From an uncultured Ilumatobacter sp. (GTDB lineage: Bacteria; Actinomycetota; Acidimicrobiia; Acidimicrobiales; Ilumatobacteraceae), in NCBI GenBank assembly GCA_937905835.1, contig CALCXK010000060.1:1-60566 (forward strand): a stretch of DNA of 60,566 nt. Reading direction: 5' to 3'. Positions 53,163 to 60,566 of this stretch are shown here, in pieces; position 1 is the stretch's first letter; every line of letters starts with the position of its first letter. Made by a program: the position numbers and the translations under genes. A model generated the notes under the pieces. That model saw only the letters and a list, made by a program, of their open reading frames with translations, was not told where the DNA came from and searched no databases.

Positions 53163-54251
53163 ATGGAACGTTTTGGCTTGGTTGGTCTTCCGAACGCGGG
53201 CAAGAGCTCGCTCTATAACGCCCTCACGGGTGGTGGTGCCCTGGCGGCGCCGTACCCGTTTGCCACGAAAGACCCGAACATCGGCGTTGCGAAGGTGCCA
53301 GACGACCGGCTCGATCGCCTGGCGATCATGTCGAAGTCGAAGAAGGTTGTCCACGCCCAAGTCGAGGTCGTCGACATCGGTGGTCTGGTCGAAGGCGCCA
53401 GCACGGGCGAAGGTTTGGGCAACAAATTCCTCGCCAATATCCGCGAAGTTGATGCGATCGTGTTCGTGCTCCGGGCGTTCGAGGACGACGACGTCGTCGG
53501 GCCGTCCGATCCGATCGAACACCTCCGTGTCGTCGAGATCGAGCTGGCGCTCGCCGACCTCGAGACCGTCGAGAAACGGCTCAAGCAGACTCAGCGCGCC
53601 GCCAAGCTCGACAAGTCGATGGTCGCCGAGACCGAAGCGCTGCAAATTGCCTACGACCAGCTTGCCGAAGGCCTGCCGCTCTATCGCGCCGGCCTGAAAG
53701 ACGACGTCAAAGAGCTCCTCGCCCCGTATTACCTGCTGACGAACCGGCGCGTGCTCGCAGTGGTCAACGTCGGCGAAGATGACATTGACTCGATTCCTGA
53801 GAAGGAGAAGTTGATCTCCGACGAGTTCAACAACGTTGGCGACAACGTCGAAGTCATCGGCATGTGTATTCAGATGGAGGCTGAGGCCGCCGCCATCGAA
53901 GACCCCGACGAGCGCAAGGAAATCCTCGAAGGTTTCGGCCTCGGTGAGGGCGCCCTGTTCCGGATGGTCCGCAGCGCCTATCACCTGCTCGGCCTCCGCA
54001 CGTTTCTGACAACTGGCGAGCAGGAATCACGAGCGTGGACGTTCCGCGAGGGCTCAACTGCACCCGTGTGTGCCGGTCGGATCCACGGCGACTTCCAGCG
54101 CGGCTTCATCCGGGCCGAGGTCATCGAGTGTGGCGAGCTCCTCGAACTCGGTTCCTGGAATGCAGCCAAGGATGTGGGCAAGATGCGCGTCGAAGGCAAG
54201 GAATACATCGCCCAGGATGGCGACGTGATGGAGTTCCGCTTCAACGTCTGA
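53163..54251 (+). CDS. ychF: Redox-regulated ATPase YchF
   Basis: 362 residues, OBG-like ATPase that binds ribosomes. G1 is GLPNAGKSSLYNAL; G3-like VVDIGGLVEGAS; G4-like NVGEDD; a coiled-coil insertion (about 125-200) and the C-terminal TGS domain with REGSTAPVCAGRIHGDF. The ATG at 53163 has TATCGT (53147-53152) 10 nt upstream. Confidence 0.95.
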   Translation: MERFGLVGLPNAGKSSLYNALTGGGALAAPYPFATKDPNIGVAKVPDDRLDRLAIMSKSKKVVHAQVEVVDIGGLVEGASTGEGLGNKFLANIREVDAIVFVLRAFEDDDVVGPSDPIEHLRVVEIELALADLETVEKRLKQTQRAAKLDKSMVAETEALQIAYDQLAEGLPLYRAGLKDDVKELLAPYYLLTNRRVLAVVNVGEDDIDSIPEKEKLISDEFNNVGDNVEVIGMCIQMEAEAAAIEDPDERKEILEGFGLGEGALFRMVRSAYHLLGLRTFLTTGEQESRAWTFREGSTAPVCAGRIHGDFQRGFIRAEVIECGELLELGSWNAAKDVGKMRVEGKEYIAQDGDVMEFRFNV

Positions 54252-54297
54252 GTTGACGGTCGCCGGCCGGTTTGGGCGGCGGTCGACGTCGGTCGAT

Positions 54298-54348
54298 TCT
54301 CGGGATTGTGCGGGGCGGATTCCGCTGTTTTATGTCCCGAGTTCGCCG
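54298..54348. repeat. DUF559 cassette 3, downstream palindrome
   Basis: About 51 nt with outer arms TCTCGGGA / TCCCGAGT and an inner GCGGATTCCGC. It matches 55322-55372 in direct orientation at about 80 percent of positions and ends 10 nt before the DUF559 stop codon. Confidence 0.85.
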
Positions 54349-54358
54349 CAGCCGGCCG

Positions 54359-55276
54359 TCAGACTGCGTCCGGCACCTCGAGTTGGGCCCAGCGCGCTAG
54401 CGCCCGCCGGATGCGGAGTGCTGTGCCACTTGGATCGTTGACGATCGACCGGTAGCTGAATCGAAGCACCTGCCAACCAGCGTTGGCGAGGTCATTGTCC
54501 TTACGGCGGTCCCGCTCGAACTGGTTGCGGTCGAGGCCGTGTGTCGACCACCCGTCGCACTCGACGAGTATTGCTGTCCCCGCGAAACGGAAGTCGATCT
54601 CCCATCCAGCGATTCGTTCGTGGAACGTGGTTGGTGGAAGCTGATGACGTCGAACGAGAGCGGCAAAGACGATTTCGAGGACCGAGTCGGCGGGTCGATG
54701 ATCGATCGCCCATTCATCGATGGCAGCACGGAGCGCAGGTATTCCTGGCCGGCCGCGGTGGCTGTGTTGGGCCGCAGCAGCGGTGAGTGCATCGAGGTTG
54801 AGGAGGCGCCGACTGAGTGCAGCACCGACCGCAGGCTCGACCAGTGATGGGTCGTCGGCCCCGAGGTCACACAGGGTGCGGAGCGGGTCTGTGCAGCGGA
54901 TTCCGTGGCGACGCTGGGGGGTGAGCCGCTGACGGTCGGTCGGCCGATGCAGCACGACACCGGCCAGGCGGGGTCGCCGATTTCGTTCCGGGACGGTGAG
55001 ATGGATGAGTGCATTCGTCGGCTCGATCAGATTCCAGAGCACCGCCGCTGATTGGTGCGAGGCCATTGCCTGGCCGCCTGCGGCCATGACGGCTGCATGT
55101 ACCCCTTGCAGTTGATCAGTTGGCGCACCGGGCAGTCGGGCTACGCAGCGGTGGACCTCGATTAACGAACCGGCACGCACCGCACGACGCCAGGCGTCGT
55201 TGCTCAGCCCGGACGCGCACAAGGTGATCAGGCCGTGATGCTGGCGCGCCCAGTCATCGAAGTCGGAGAGTCGCAT
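54359..55276 (-). CDS. AbiEi-like winged-helix plus DUF559 protein, copy 3
   Basis: 305 residues. The N-terminal winged-helix part begins FDDWARQHHGLITL. The C-terminal DUF559 domain is the most canonical of the three: E201 in SVLEIVFAAL, D228 in WEIDFRF, E239 and D241 in ILVECDGWSTH, H246, then the RDRRKDNDLANAGWQVLRF helix-strand end. All expected metal and catalytic residues are present, so it is probably an active DNA endonuclease. CCCACTGT is 6 nt before the ATG; palindromes bracket it. Confidence 0.82.
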   Translation of the reverse strand: MRLSDFDDWARQHHGLITLCASGLSNDAWRRAVRAGSLIEVHRCVARLPGAPTDQLQGVHAAVMAAGGQAMASHQSAAVLWNLIEPTNALIHLTVPERNRRPRLAGVVLHRPTDRQRLTPQRRHGIRCTDPLRTLCDLGADDPSLVEPAVGAALSRRLLNLDALTAAAAQHSHRGRPGIPALRAAIDEWAIDHRPADSVLEIVFAALVRRHQLPPTTFHERIAGWEIDFRFAGTAILVECDGWSTHGLDRNQFERDRRKDNDLANAGWQVLRFSYRSIVNDPSGTALRIRRALARWAQLEVPDAV

Positions 55277-55282
55277 GCCATG

Positions 55283-55290
55283 ACAGTGGG
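55283..55290 (-). promoter_or_regulatory. CCCACTGT motif before DUF559 gene 3
   Basis: Identical octamer to that before DUF559 gene 1, ending 6 nt before the ATG at 55276. Possible -10 or operator of these genes. Confidence 0.5.
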
Positions 55291-55321
55291 CATGGATGAG
55301 GCCGACTGGGAATCACTGGAA

Positions 55322-55372
55322 TCTCGGGACGTGTTGAGGCGGATTTCGCTGCCGTGTGTCCCGAGTTCTCTG
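55322..55372. repeat. DUF559 cassette 3, upstream palindrome
   Basis: Arms TCTCGGGA / TCCCGAGT with inner GGCGGATTTCGC. It lies 45 nt upstream of the DUF559 start codon, as in cassette 1. Confidence 0.85.
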
Positions 55373-55423
55373 TGTGCGGGTGCTCCGGCTCGATGATGCC
55401 GACTGCGTTTCCGTTTCGATTGG

Positions 55424-55570
55424 GTGGCCGCGCGGAAGGTCCCGATCGACGGGATCATCAACACCCTGCCGGTCGAGGACCTGCTGGACCCGATACCCGT
55501 CAGCATGCGGCAGCCAATCAGCGGTGCGATGGGGCGGCGCGCCGAACTCGCTGTCACAGTGAGGAAATGA
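55424..55570 (+). CDS. Possible 48-residue protein coupled to the VOC gene
   Basis: GTG at 55424 to TGA at 55568-55570, which overlaps the next ATG (ATGA). It contains IDGIINTLPVEDLLDPIPV and RRAELAVTVRK and has strong third-position GC, like real genes here. The frame opens only about 30 nt further upstream, close to the cassette 3 palindrome. It may be a small gene or the tail of one cut by the cassette. Family unknown. Confidence 0.4.
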   Translation: MAARKVPIDGIINTLPVEDLLDPIPVSMRQPISGAMGRRAELAVTVRK

Positions 55571-56253
55571 GTATCGGGTCTGCACGAGTGGAGTGGCTGA
55601 CGATTGTGGGCGACATCGACACGTGGCGTTCGCTTGGATTGTCAGCGACGGTCGATGGGTTCATCCCGCTGTTCGGGACGGCGTTGCGGATCGTCTCACC
55701 CGAAGCTGCGTCGGCGACAACGGCCGTATCGGCCATATCGGGTGGGACAGGTGTGGAACCTGAAAATGTTCAGGCCGGCGTCGTTGGCTGGGCGATCTCT
55801 GGAATCGATGAGACGATCACCTCGATCGCCGGCCTCACCACGACTGTGGTGGAGCCGCTTGCACCGACTTTTGCAACCCATTCGCTCGGAGCTCGGTCGA
55901 TCGATCACGTGGTCGTGATGACTGGCGACCTCGAGCCGACCGCCGACGACATTGCGCTCGCCACCGGATGCGAACTGAAACGCATCCGGGAGGTCGGAAA
56001 GATTCGCCAGGGTTTTCATCGCATTGGACGGGGCGGGCTGATCGTCGAAGTGGTCCAGCACGAAGATGACCACCGGTCAGCTGCAGAGTTCTGGGGGCTC
56101 GTGATCATCGTCGAGGACCTGGATGATGCCTGCGCGCAGCTGGGCTCTGACCGCGTCGGCGAGCCAAAAGACGCAGTACAGACCGGTCGGCGGATCGCCA
56201 CAATTCGCAGCAGCGTCGGCCTTGGCACGGCTGTTGCTTTGATGTCGGCCTGA
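55567..56253 (+). CDS. Glyoxalase/VOC superfamily protein
   Basis: 228 residues. The region from about residue 115 (LGARSIDHVVVMTGDL) to the end has the VOC pattern with DHVV, a FHRIGRGGLIVEVVQ strand and AAEFWGLVIIVEDLDDACAQLG. The first half is more diverged. Metal ligands (H in DHVV, E in VEVV) are present for one site. Substrate unknown. The start at 55567 follows GAGG and overlaps the small ORF upstream. Confidence 0.68.
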   Translation: MSIGSARVEWLTIVGDIDTWRSLGLSATVDGFIPLFGTALRIVSPEAASATTAVSAISGGTGVEPENVQAGVVGWAISGIDETITSIAGLTTTVVEPLAPTFATHSLGARSIDHVVVMTGDLEPTADDIALATGCELKRIREVGKIRQGFHRIGRGGLIVEVVQHEDDHRSAAEFWGLVIIVEDLDDACAQLGSDRVGEPKDAVQTGRRIATIRSSVGLGTAVALMSA

Positions 56254-56310
56254 GGTCTTGAGGATAGAGCGGTTGGGGGATTGCCGCGCGCGCCGTAGCC
56301 TGGGAGGACT

Positions 56311-56394
56311 ATGTCGAAGAAGACCAGCAAGCGCAAGGCCCGCCTCCGTCGTTCGAAGGCAAACCATGGCAAGCGCCCCAACATGGGCCGCTGA
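56311..56394 (+). CDS. Large ribosomal protein bL37
   Basis: 27 residues, MSKKTSKRKARLRRSKANHG then KRPNMGR. The SKANHGKRPN end matches actinobacterial bL37 (about 24 residues, found in mycobacterial 50S structures). TAGCCT at 56296-56301 is 9 nt before the ATG, and GGGAGG at 56302-56307 could act as a close ribosome binding site. Too short for most gene finders. Confidence 0.9.
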   Translation: MSKKTSKRKARLRRSKANHGKRPNMGR

Positions 56395-56481
56395 CCAGAC
56401 GACCACGCTCGGCGCCTGAGTTCACCCTTTTGTGGGTTGAGCCGGGCGCTTTGTCGCGTCTGGGCGCAAGTTGCGCCGGTG

Positions 56482-57033
56482 TCAGAAGAGGTCGGGCTGG
56501 TCGGCCAGGAGCGGGGCGATTTCGTCCTTGCCAGACAGCGTCGGGCCGCCGGACGGGAGCCGCCAATCGATGGCGAGGTCGGGGTCGTCCCAGCGGATTG
56601 CACGTTCGCAGTCGGGCGCATACTGGCCGCTGACCTTGTAGGCAACCCGCACGTCGGGTTCGAGCGTGCAGAAGCCGTGAGCGAATCCGACGGGAACGAG
56701 GAGCTGGTTGGCGTCGTCAGCAGTGAGTCTGACCGCGATGTGCTGTCCGAAGGTGGGCGAGGCCCTGCGAATGTCGACCGCAATATCGAGGATCGATCCG
56801 TGGATCACTCGCATGAGCTTGTCTTGGGCGTGTGGCGCGGTTTGGTAATGCAGCCCGCGCAACGTGCCGGTGGGCGCCGAGAACGATTCGTTGTCTTGCA
56901 CGAAATCGATGTCGATGCCGGCGTCGTACAAGGCATCGCGTTTGTAGGTCTCGCTGAACCAGCCGCGCTCGTCGCCGTGGCGCTTGGCGCGGATTTCGAC
57001 GACACCGTCGAGCGCTGTCTTGATGATTTCCAC
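56482..57033 (-). CDS. rfbC: dTDP-4-dehydrorhamnose 3,5-epimerase family protein
   Basis: 183 residues from the GTG at 57033, 2 nt after the rfbB stop. Cupin epimerase with FVQDNESFSAPTGTLRGLHYQ (catalytic His), DIAVDIRRASPTFGQ and PVGFAHGFCTLEP. Third step of dTDP-rhamnose synthesis. rfbD, the last step, is not in the window, so the final sugar is not certain. Confidence 0.92.
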   Translation of the reverse strand: MEIIKTALDGVVEIRAKRHGDERGWFSETYKRDALYDAGIDIDFVQDNESFSAPTGTLRGLHYQTAPHAQDKLMRVIHGSILDIAVDIRRASPTFGQHIAVRLTADDANQLLVPVGFAHGFCTLEPDVRVAYKVSGQYAPDCERAIRWDDPDLAIDWRLPSGGPTLSGKDEIAPLLADQPDLF

Positions 57034-57035
57034 GG

Positions 57036-58082
57036 CTACTTCTTCAATCCGAGGCGCTCGGTGGCCTGCTGGTCGCGGAGCGGCTGCCACCAGGGCTGAT
57101 TATCGAGGTACCACTGCACGGTGCTGCGGAGCCCCGTGCCGAAGGTGTGCTTGGGCTCCCAGCCGAGATCGCGCTGGATTTTGGTTTGGTCGATGGCGTA
57201 GCGCTGGTCGTGGCCCGGGCGGTCGGCCACGAACGTGATGAGCGATCGCCGGGACGCTCCGGAATCGAGTGGCCCGGCGAGCTCGTCGACGAGGTCACAG
57301 AGGGTCTCAACGACCTCGAGGTTGGTGTGCTCGGCTTTGCCGCCGATGTTGTACGTCTCGCCCGGCGTGCCGCGCTCGATGACGGCCACGAGCGCTGCGG
57401 CGTGGTCGTCGACGTGTAGCCAGTCACGGATGTTGTCGCCCGTGCCGTACACCGGCAGTGGTTCGCCGTGCAGCGCGCGGATGGTGACGAGGGGGATGAG
57501 CTTCTCGGGGAAGTGGAACGGCCCGTAGTTGTTCGAGCAGTTGGTGACGAGCACGGGGAGGTCGTAGGTCTCGCCCCAGGCGCGGACGAGGTGATCGGAG
57601 CCGGCTTTCGAGGCCGAGTACGGCGAGCGCGGGTCGTACGGGGTGGTCTCGGTGAACGCAGGGTCGTTCGGGCCCAGCGACCCGAAGACCTCGTCGGTCG
57701 AGATGTGATGGAAGCGTTGCACGCCGGCTGCCCGAGCGGCTTCGAGCATCGTGAACGTACCGATGAGGTTCGTGTGGATGAAGGCGGCGGGGCCGTCGAT
57801 CGAGCGGTCGACGTGGCTCTCGGCGGCGAGGTGCATGACGGCGTTGGGGGAGTGCTCGACGAACACTTCGGTGATGCGGTCGATGTCGCAGATGTCGGCT
57901 TGCTCGAACGTGTACCGCGAGCTGTCGGCGATCGATTGCGTCGATCCTTCGGTGGCGGCGTAGGTCATCTTGTCGACGTTGACGACCGAGTGGTCGGTGT
58001 TGTTGATGAGGTGGCGGACCACGGCGGAGCCGATGAAGCCCTTACCGCCGGTGACCAAGATCTTGAGGGGCGCGGCGGTCAT
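57036..58082 (-). CDS. rfbB: dTDP-glucose 4,6-dehydratase
   Basis: 348 residues from the ATG at 58082, which overlaps the rfbA stop (ATGA). NAD-binding TGGKGFIGSAVV, HLAAESHVDRSIDGP, STDEVFGSLG and the catalytic YSASK in RSPYSASKAGSDHLVRAW. Second step of dTDP-deoxysugar synthesis. Confidence 0.95.
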   Translation of the reverse strand: MTAAPLKILVTGGKGFIGSAVVRHLINNTDHSVVNVDKMTYAATEGSTQSIADSSRYTFEQADICDIDRITEVFVEHSPNAVMHLAAESHVDRSIDGPAAFIHTNLIGTFTMLEAARAAGVQRFHHISTDEVFGSLGPNDPAFTETTPYDPRSPYSASKAGSDHLVRAWGETYDLPVLVTNCSNNYGPFHFPEKLIPLVTIRALHGEPLPVYGTGDNIRDWLHVDDHAAALVAVIERGTPGETYNIGGKAEHTNLEVVETLCDLVDELAGPLDSGASRRSLITFVADRPGHDQRYAIDQTKIQRDLGWEPKHTFGTGLRSTVQWYLDNQPWWQPLRDQQATERLGLKK

Positions 58083-58954
58083 CGCAGGCTGCCGTCGGCG
58101 AGGCCGAGGAGGTATTGGCCGTACGTGTTTTTCGCCATCGACTCGCCAGCGGCGCGGAGCATGGCTTCGTCGATCCAGCCGTTCTCCCAGGCGATCTCTT
58201 CGAGGCAGGCGATTTGGCTGTTCTGGCGGTGCTGGATGACCCGTACGAATTCGGACGCTTCGACCATCGAGTCGAAGGTGCCGGTGTCGAGCCAAGCGAA
58301 TCCGCGGTTCAACTGCTGGACGTTGAGTTCGCCCCGCTCGAGGTAATAGTCGATGACCGAGGTGATCTCGAGTTCACCGCGCGCCGATGGCTTGACGAGT
58401 TCGGCAGCTTCGACCACCCGTTCGTCGAAGTAGTAGAGCCCGGTAACGGCCCAGTGGCTTTTGGGGTGCTCGGGCTTCTCTTCGATCTTGGTGGGGCGGC
58501 CGTCGGCATCGAGGTCGACGATGCCGTAGCGCTGGGGGTCTTTGACGTGGTAGCCGAACACGGTTGCGCCGGTCGGGAGCGCAGCAGCGTCACTGACGAG
58601 TTTGGAGAAGCCGGCGCCGTAGAACAGGTTGTCGCCGAGGACGAGCGAGGCGCCTTGGCCGTCGAGGAAGTCGGCACCGATCAGAAAGGCCTGAGCAAGG
58701 CCGTCGGGGGATGGCTGGGTGGCGTACTCGAGGGTGATGCCCCACTGGGAGCCGTCGCCGAGTAGCCGTTCGAAGCTGGCTCGGTCTTCCGGCGTGGTGA
58801 TGATCAGTACCTCGCGGATTCCGGCGAGCATGTGCACCGACAGCGGGTAGTAGATCATTGGCTTGTCGTAGATCGGCAGCAGTTGCTTCGAGGTGCCCAA
58901 GGTGACCGGGTGGAGACGCGAACCAGTACCGCCAGCGAGGATGATGCCCTTCAT
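58079..58954 (-). CDS. rfbA: Glucose-1-phosphate thymidylyltransferase
   Basis: 291 residues, first step of dTDP-sugar synthesis. GGTGSRLHPVTLGTSKQLLP, DKPMIYYPLSVHMLAGI and ASLVLGDNLFYG are diagnostic. First gene of the rfbA-rfbB-rfbC operon. TACCCT (58962-58967, minus) is 7 nt before the ATG, fitting a leaderless message. Confidence 0.95.
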   Translation of the reverse strand: MKGIILAGGTGSRLHPVTLGTSKQLLPIYDKPMIYYPLSVHMLAGIREVLIITTPEDRASFERLLGDGSQWGITLEYATQPSPDGLAQAFLIGADFLDGQGASLVLGDNLFYGAGFSKLVSDAAALPTGATVFGYHVKDPQRYGIVDLDADGRPTKIEEKPEHPKSHWAVTGLYYFDERVVEAAELVKPSARGELEITSVIDYYLERGELNVQQLNRGFAWLDTGTFDSMVEASEFVRVIQHRQNSQIACLEEIAWENGWIDEAMLRAAGESMAKNTYGQYLLGLADGSLR

Positions 58955-59056
58955 GGTGGCGAGGGTAGGCGTTCTCGGTGAAGAACCGATGACTTCCGGG
59001 TGCCTCGGAGCCCGCTTTCGTCAACGGACTGCTTGGCTTCCGGTCGACAGTGCAGC

Positions 59057-60013
59057 TCAGGTTCGATCGAAGGAAGCAAGGTGTGCCTGTCCTTCGGCGC
59101 ATGATTCAGCCAGCGGGCACCATCGGCAGCTGCTGCCGGGGCGCTTGGTTGGCTCACGCTCATGGGCGGCTAGCGCCACCATGGTGTCGATGCCGTCGAG
59201 TGTGCGCCGAACGGCAGTCCGCAGCAGTCGTTCGCTCACGTCGTCGACCTGGGCTTCGGCTGCATCCAGGTAGAATGTGGCGACCTTGCGTGGTGGAACA
59301 CTTCTGACGAGCGTTTCGACCAGTGCATAAAACCCGAGGTCTTGGCGATGTCGAGGGCTGACTCTGCCGGTCTTCAAGTCGATAATCACCTTGCGGCTTT
59401 CTACTCCGGCGGGTTTGCCGATCATCATGTCGACTCGGGCCCGGAGCAGGATTGGGCCGGAGACCGGCCACTGTGCCGCCGCCTCGGTTACCGGGTTGGC
59501 CCGCCGATCGAGCGGCGGGAAACTCTCGACGAACTTGGTGACGCGTTCTGACGACAGGCCTCTGACGTCAGCCAGGTCGGCGTCACCCAGTTCAGCAATC
59601 CACATGCCGATTCCACGGTCTTCATTGGCAAGTCGCGACATGGCTTCGTCGACGAGTTCCATCGGAGACGGCTCGCCTCGCCACCCGAGGTACAACTGGA
59701 TTGCCCGGTGGGCGACCTGGCCTTTTGCAGTTGCTGGTGTCCATTCGAACTCGTCGGGCGCCAGGAAGTGGGCTTCGCAGTCGAGGGCCGAGCCGATTCG
59801 ATGCTTGGTGACGAAGAGCTCGTGACCCTCATCAAGTCGTGTGGCGAAGTGATCGAGTGCGGCACGGACCTCGTTGCGAATGTCGGTGACGAGGTCCTGA
59901 TCGAAGATGAGCGGATCGCCCGTTCGTCGAAGCGCGTCGAGGGTCCGTTGCTGGGTCGGGTTGAGTGCAGGAGTGGTCGCTGTTGGGGGCTCGCCGGCGT
60001 CGGTCTCGCTCAC
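59057..60013 (-). CDS. RecB-like PD-(D/E)XK nuclease family protein
   Basis: 318 residues from the GTG at 60013 (TACAGT at 60022-60027 is 8 nt upstream; the ATG at 60058 is an alternative). The nuclease fold has GQVAHRAI early, RARVDMMIG and VIIDLKTGR for metal binding, then QDLGFYALVETLV. The end SSCRWCPLAESCAEG is a Cys cluster like the Fe-S clasp of Cas4/AddB nucleases, although only three Cys are in it. No cas genes are nearby. A repair or recombination nuclease is likely. Confidence 0.75.
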   Translation of the reverse strand: MSETDAGEPPTATTPALNPTQQRTLDALRRTGDPLIFDQDLVTDIRNEVRAALDHFATRLDEGHELFVTKHRIGSALDCEAHFLAPDEFEWTPATAKGQVAHRAIQLYLGWRGEPSPMELVDEAMSRLANEDRGIGMWIAELGDADLADVRGLSSERVTKFVESFPPLDRRANPVTEAAAQWPVSGPILLRARVDMMIGKPAGVESRKVIIDLKTGRVSPRHRQDLGFYALVETLVRSVPPRKVATFYLDAAEAQVDDVSERLLRTAVRRTLDGIDTMVALAAHEREPTKRPGSSCRWCPLAESCAEGQAHLASFDRT

Positions 60014-60116
60014 AAGTTCTGACTGTATCCAACGTGGCCGACCGGCGGCGTCGGGCATCTCGGGGCCCGGCTGCGCGCTCGCCTTGTCTGTGACACCCCA
60101 CCGTCATGATGGAGTC

Positions 60117-60452
60117 ATGGAATTCGCTTCGACTGTCGACTTCGCACAGGCAGCCCGTCTGCTCTCGCGTGCCACTCGTCGTCTGAGCTTTACTGTCCCT
60201 GGGTTTCGGTGCCCGCCGCGCCTGGTGGGGGTCGATCGGACCATTCGACGTCGCGAAACTGGCTCCGTTGTCTCGGTGCGGGTCAAGGGCCGTCCGCAGG
60301 CTGCAGTGCTTGCCGACATGATCGAGGGCATCGTGGTGTCGAATGGGCTTGTGGCACCGGATGCTGATCGGTTGCGAAGCGAACTCTGGAGTGTGGTCGA
60401 TGCCAGCGTGCTGGCAGCACTCAATGGGGGAGCGGTGCGCGGCGCGGCATGA
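60117..60452 (+). CDS. Small protein of unknown function
   Basis: 111 residues, no membrane segment. Basic N-terminal half (LLSRATRRLSFTVPGFRCPPR) and a helical C-terminal half (AAVLADMIEGIVVSN, SELWSVVDASVLAAL). GGAG at 60111-60114 is very close to the ATG. It diverges from the RecB-like gene with about 100 bp between starts. I do not recognise the family. Confidence 0.65.
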   Translation: MEFASTVDFAQAARLLSRATRRLSFTVPGFRCPPRLVGVDRTIRRRETGSVVSVRVKGRPQAAVLADMIEGIVVSNGLVAPDADRLRSELWSVVDASVLAALNGGAVRGAA

Positions 60453-60461
60453 CCTGGCCCG

Positions 60462-60467
60462 TAACCT
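60462..60467 (+). promoter_or_regulatory. Likely -10 box of tRNA-Leu
   Basis: TAACCT ends 15 nt before the tRNA 5' end. No clear -35. Confidence 0.35.
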
Positions 60468-60482
60468 GGGCAGCGCATACCC

Positions 60483-60566
60483 GCCCGGGTGGCGAAACTG
60501 GCAGACGCGGGGGGCTTAAACCCCCCTTCCATTCACGTGGAGTACGGGTTCAAATCCCGTCCCGGG
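60483..60566 (+). tRNA. tRNA-Leu (anticodon UAA), 3' end cut by window
   Basis: Acceptor GCCCGGG, D-arm GGCGAAACTGGCAGACGC, anticodon stem GGGGG with loop CTTAAAC (anticodon TAA), a long class II variable arm and T-arm GGTTCAAATCC. The window ends inside the 3' acceptor strand (CCCGGG, last base missing). It reads UUA, a rare codon in GC-rich genomes. Confidence 0.93.

Noticed and set aside
59057..60013. Cas4 candidate
   Set aside because: No CRISPR array or cas genes in the window and only three clustered Cys; kept as a RecB-like nuclease.

Overview
This is a high-GC bacterial chromosome segment dominated by housekeeping genes. Gene content and order (hom-thrC-rho-rpmE-prfA-prmC, a nine-gene F1Fo ATP synthase cluster, metG-tatD-rsmA-ispE, glmU-prs, rplY-pth-mfd), actinobacterial-type RpiB, and two tiny actinobacterial ribosomal proteins (bS22 and bL37) point to Actinomycetota. 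Separate b, b' and delta ATP synthase subunits, a leucine tRNA for UUA and many apparently leaderless genes fit the class Acidimicrobiia (Ilumatobacter-like). That placement is an inference from content, not from a tree.

Layout. 1-3133: tail of an unknown gene, then threonine synthesis (hom, thrC). 3134-9086: rho, rpmE, a conserved-looking unknown gene, and translation termination (prfA, prmC). 9100-14309 (minus): TerB-like protein, S9 peptidase, nucleoside hydrolase, thiolase-like protein. 14407-16175: rpiB and glyA. 16189-17218: a DUF559 nuclease gene between palindromic repeats. 17287-27139: WecA-type glycosyltransferase and the atp operon. 27290-32243: SDR, a large FAD/Fe-S dehydrogenase, decayed gene remnants and a small HNH-like gene. 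32290-40835 (minus): eno, then the unit rplY-pth-mfd-lipoprotein-mazG read leftward. 40985-42218: second DUF559 cassette. 42234-44429 (minus): tRNA-Gln, glmU, prs. 44607-49458: bS22, then metG, tatD, an RlpA-like protein, rsmA and ispE. 49482-54251: thioesterase, rsmI, DUF192, an ABC pair of FetAB type, ychF. 54298-55372: third DUF559 cassette. 55424-56394: a small ORF coupled to a VOC protein, then bL37. 56482-58954 (minus): rfbA-rfbB-rfbC for dTDP-sugar synthesis. 59057-60566: a RecB-like PD-(D/E)XK protein, an unknown small gene and a tRNA-Leu cut by the window end.

The most unusual signal is that all three DUF559 genes share one layout. Each has an N-terminal AbiEi-like winged helix and a C-terminal PD-(D/E)XK nuclease fold. 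Each is bracketed on both sides by about 50-bp imperfect palindromes that match within a locus but differ between loci; one locus has a dimer on each side with the same 72-bp period. Each carries the motif CCCACTG(T/A) 5-6 nt before its start codon. This resembles REP/RAYT elements but with a different enzyme, and may be an undescribed mobile or self-maintaining cassette.

A second window-wide pattern is a TAnnnT hexamer 6-10 nt before the start codon of about twenty first-of-operon genes. It implies mostly leaderless transcripts and was used here to choose starts. Two further families of short dispersed palindromes (cores GGGGTCAGGCCCC and GTGTCAGGCAC) occupy intergenic sites, and a related perfect palindrome is read through at the end of mfd.
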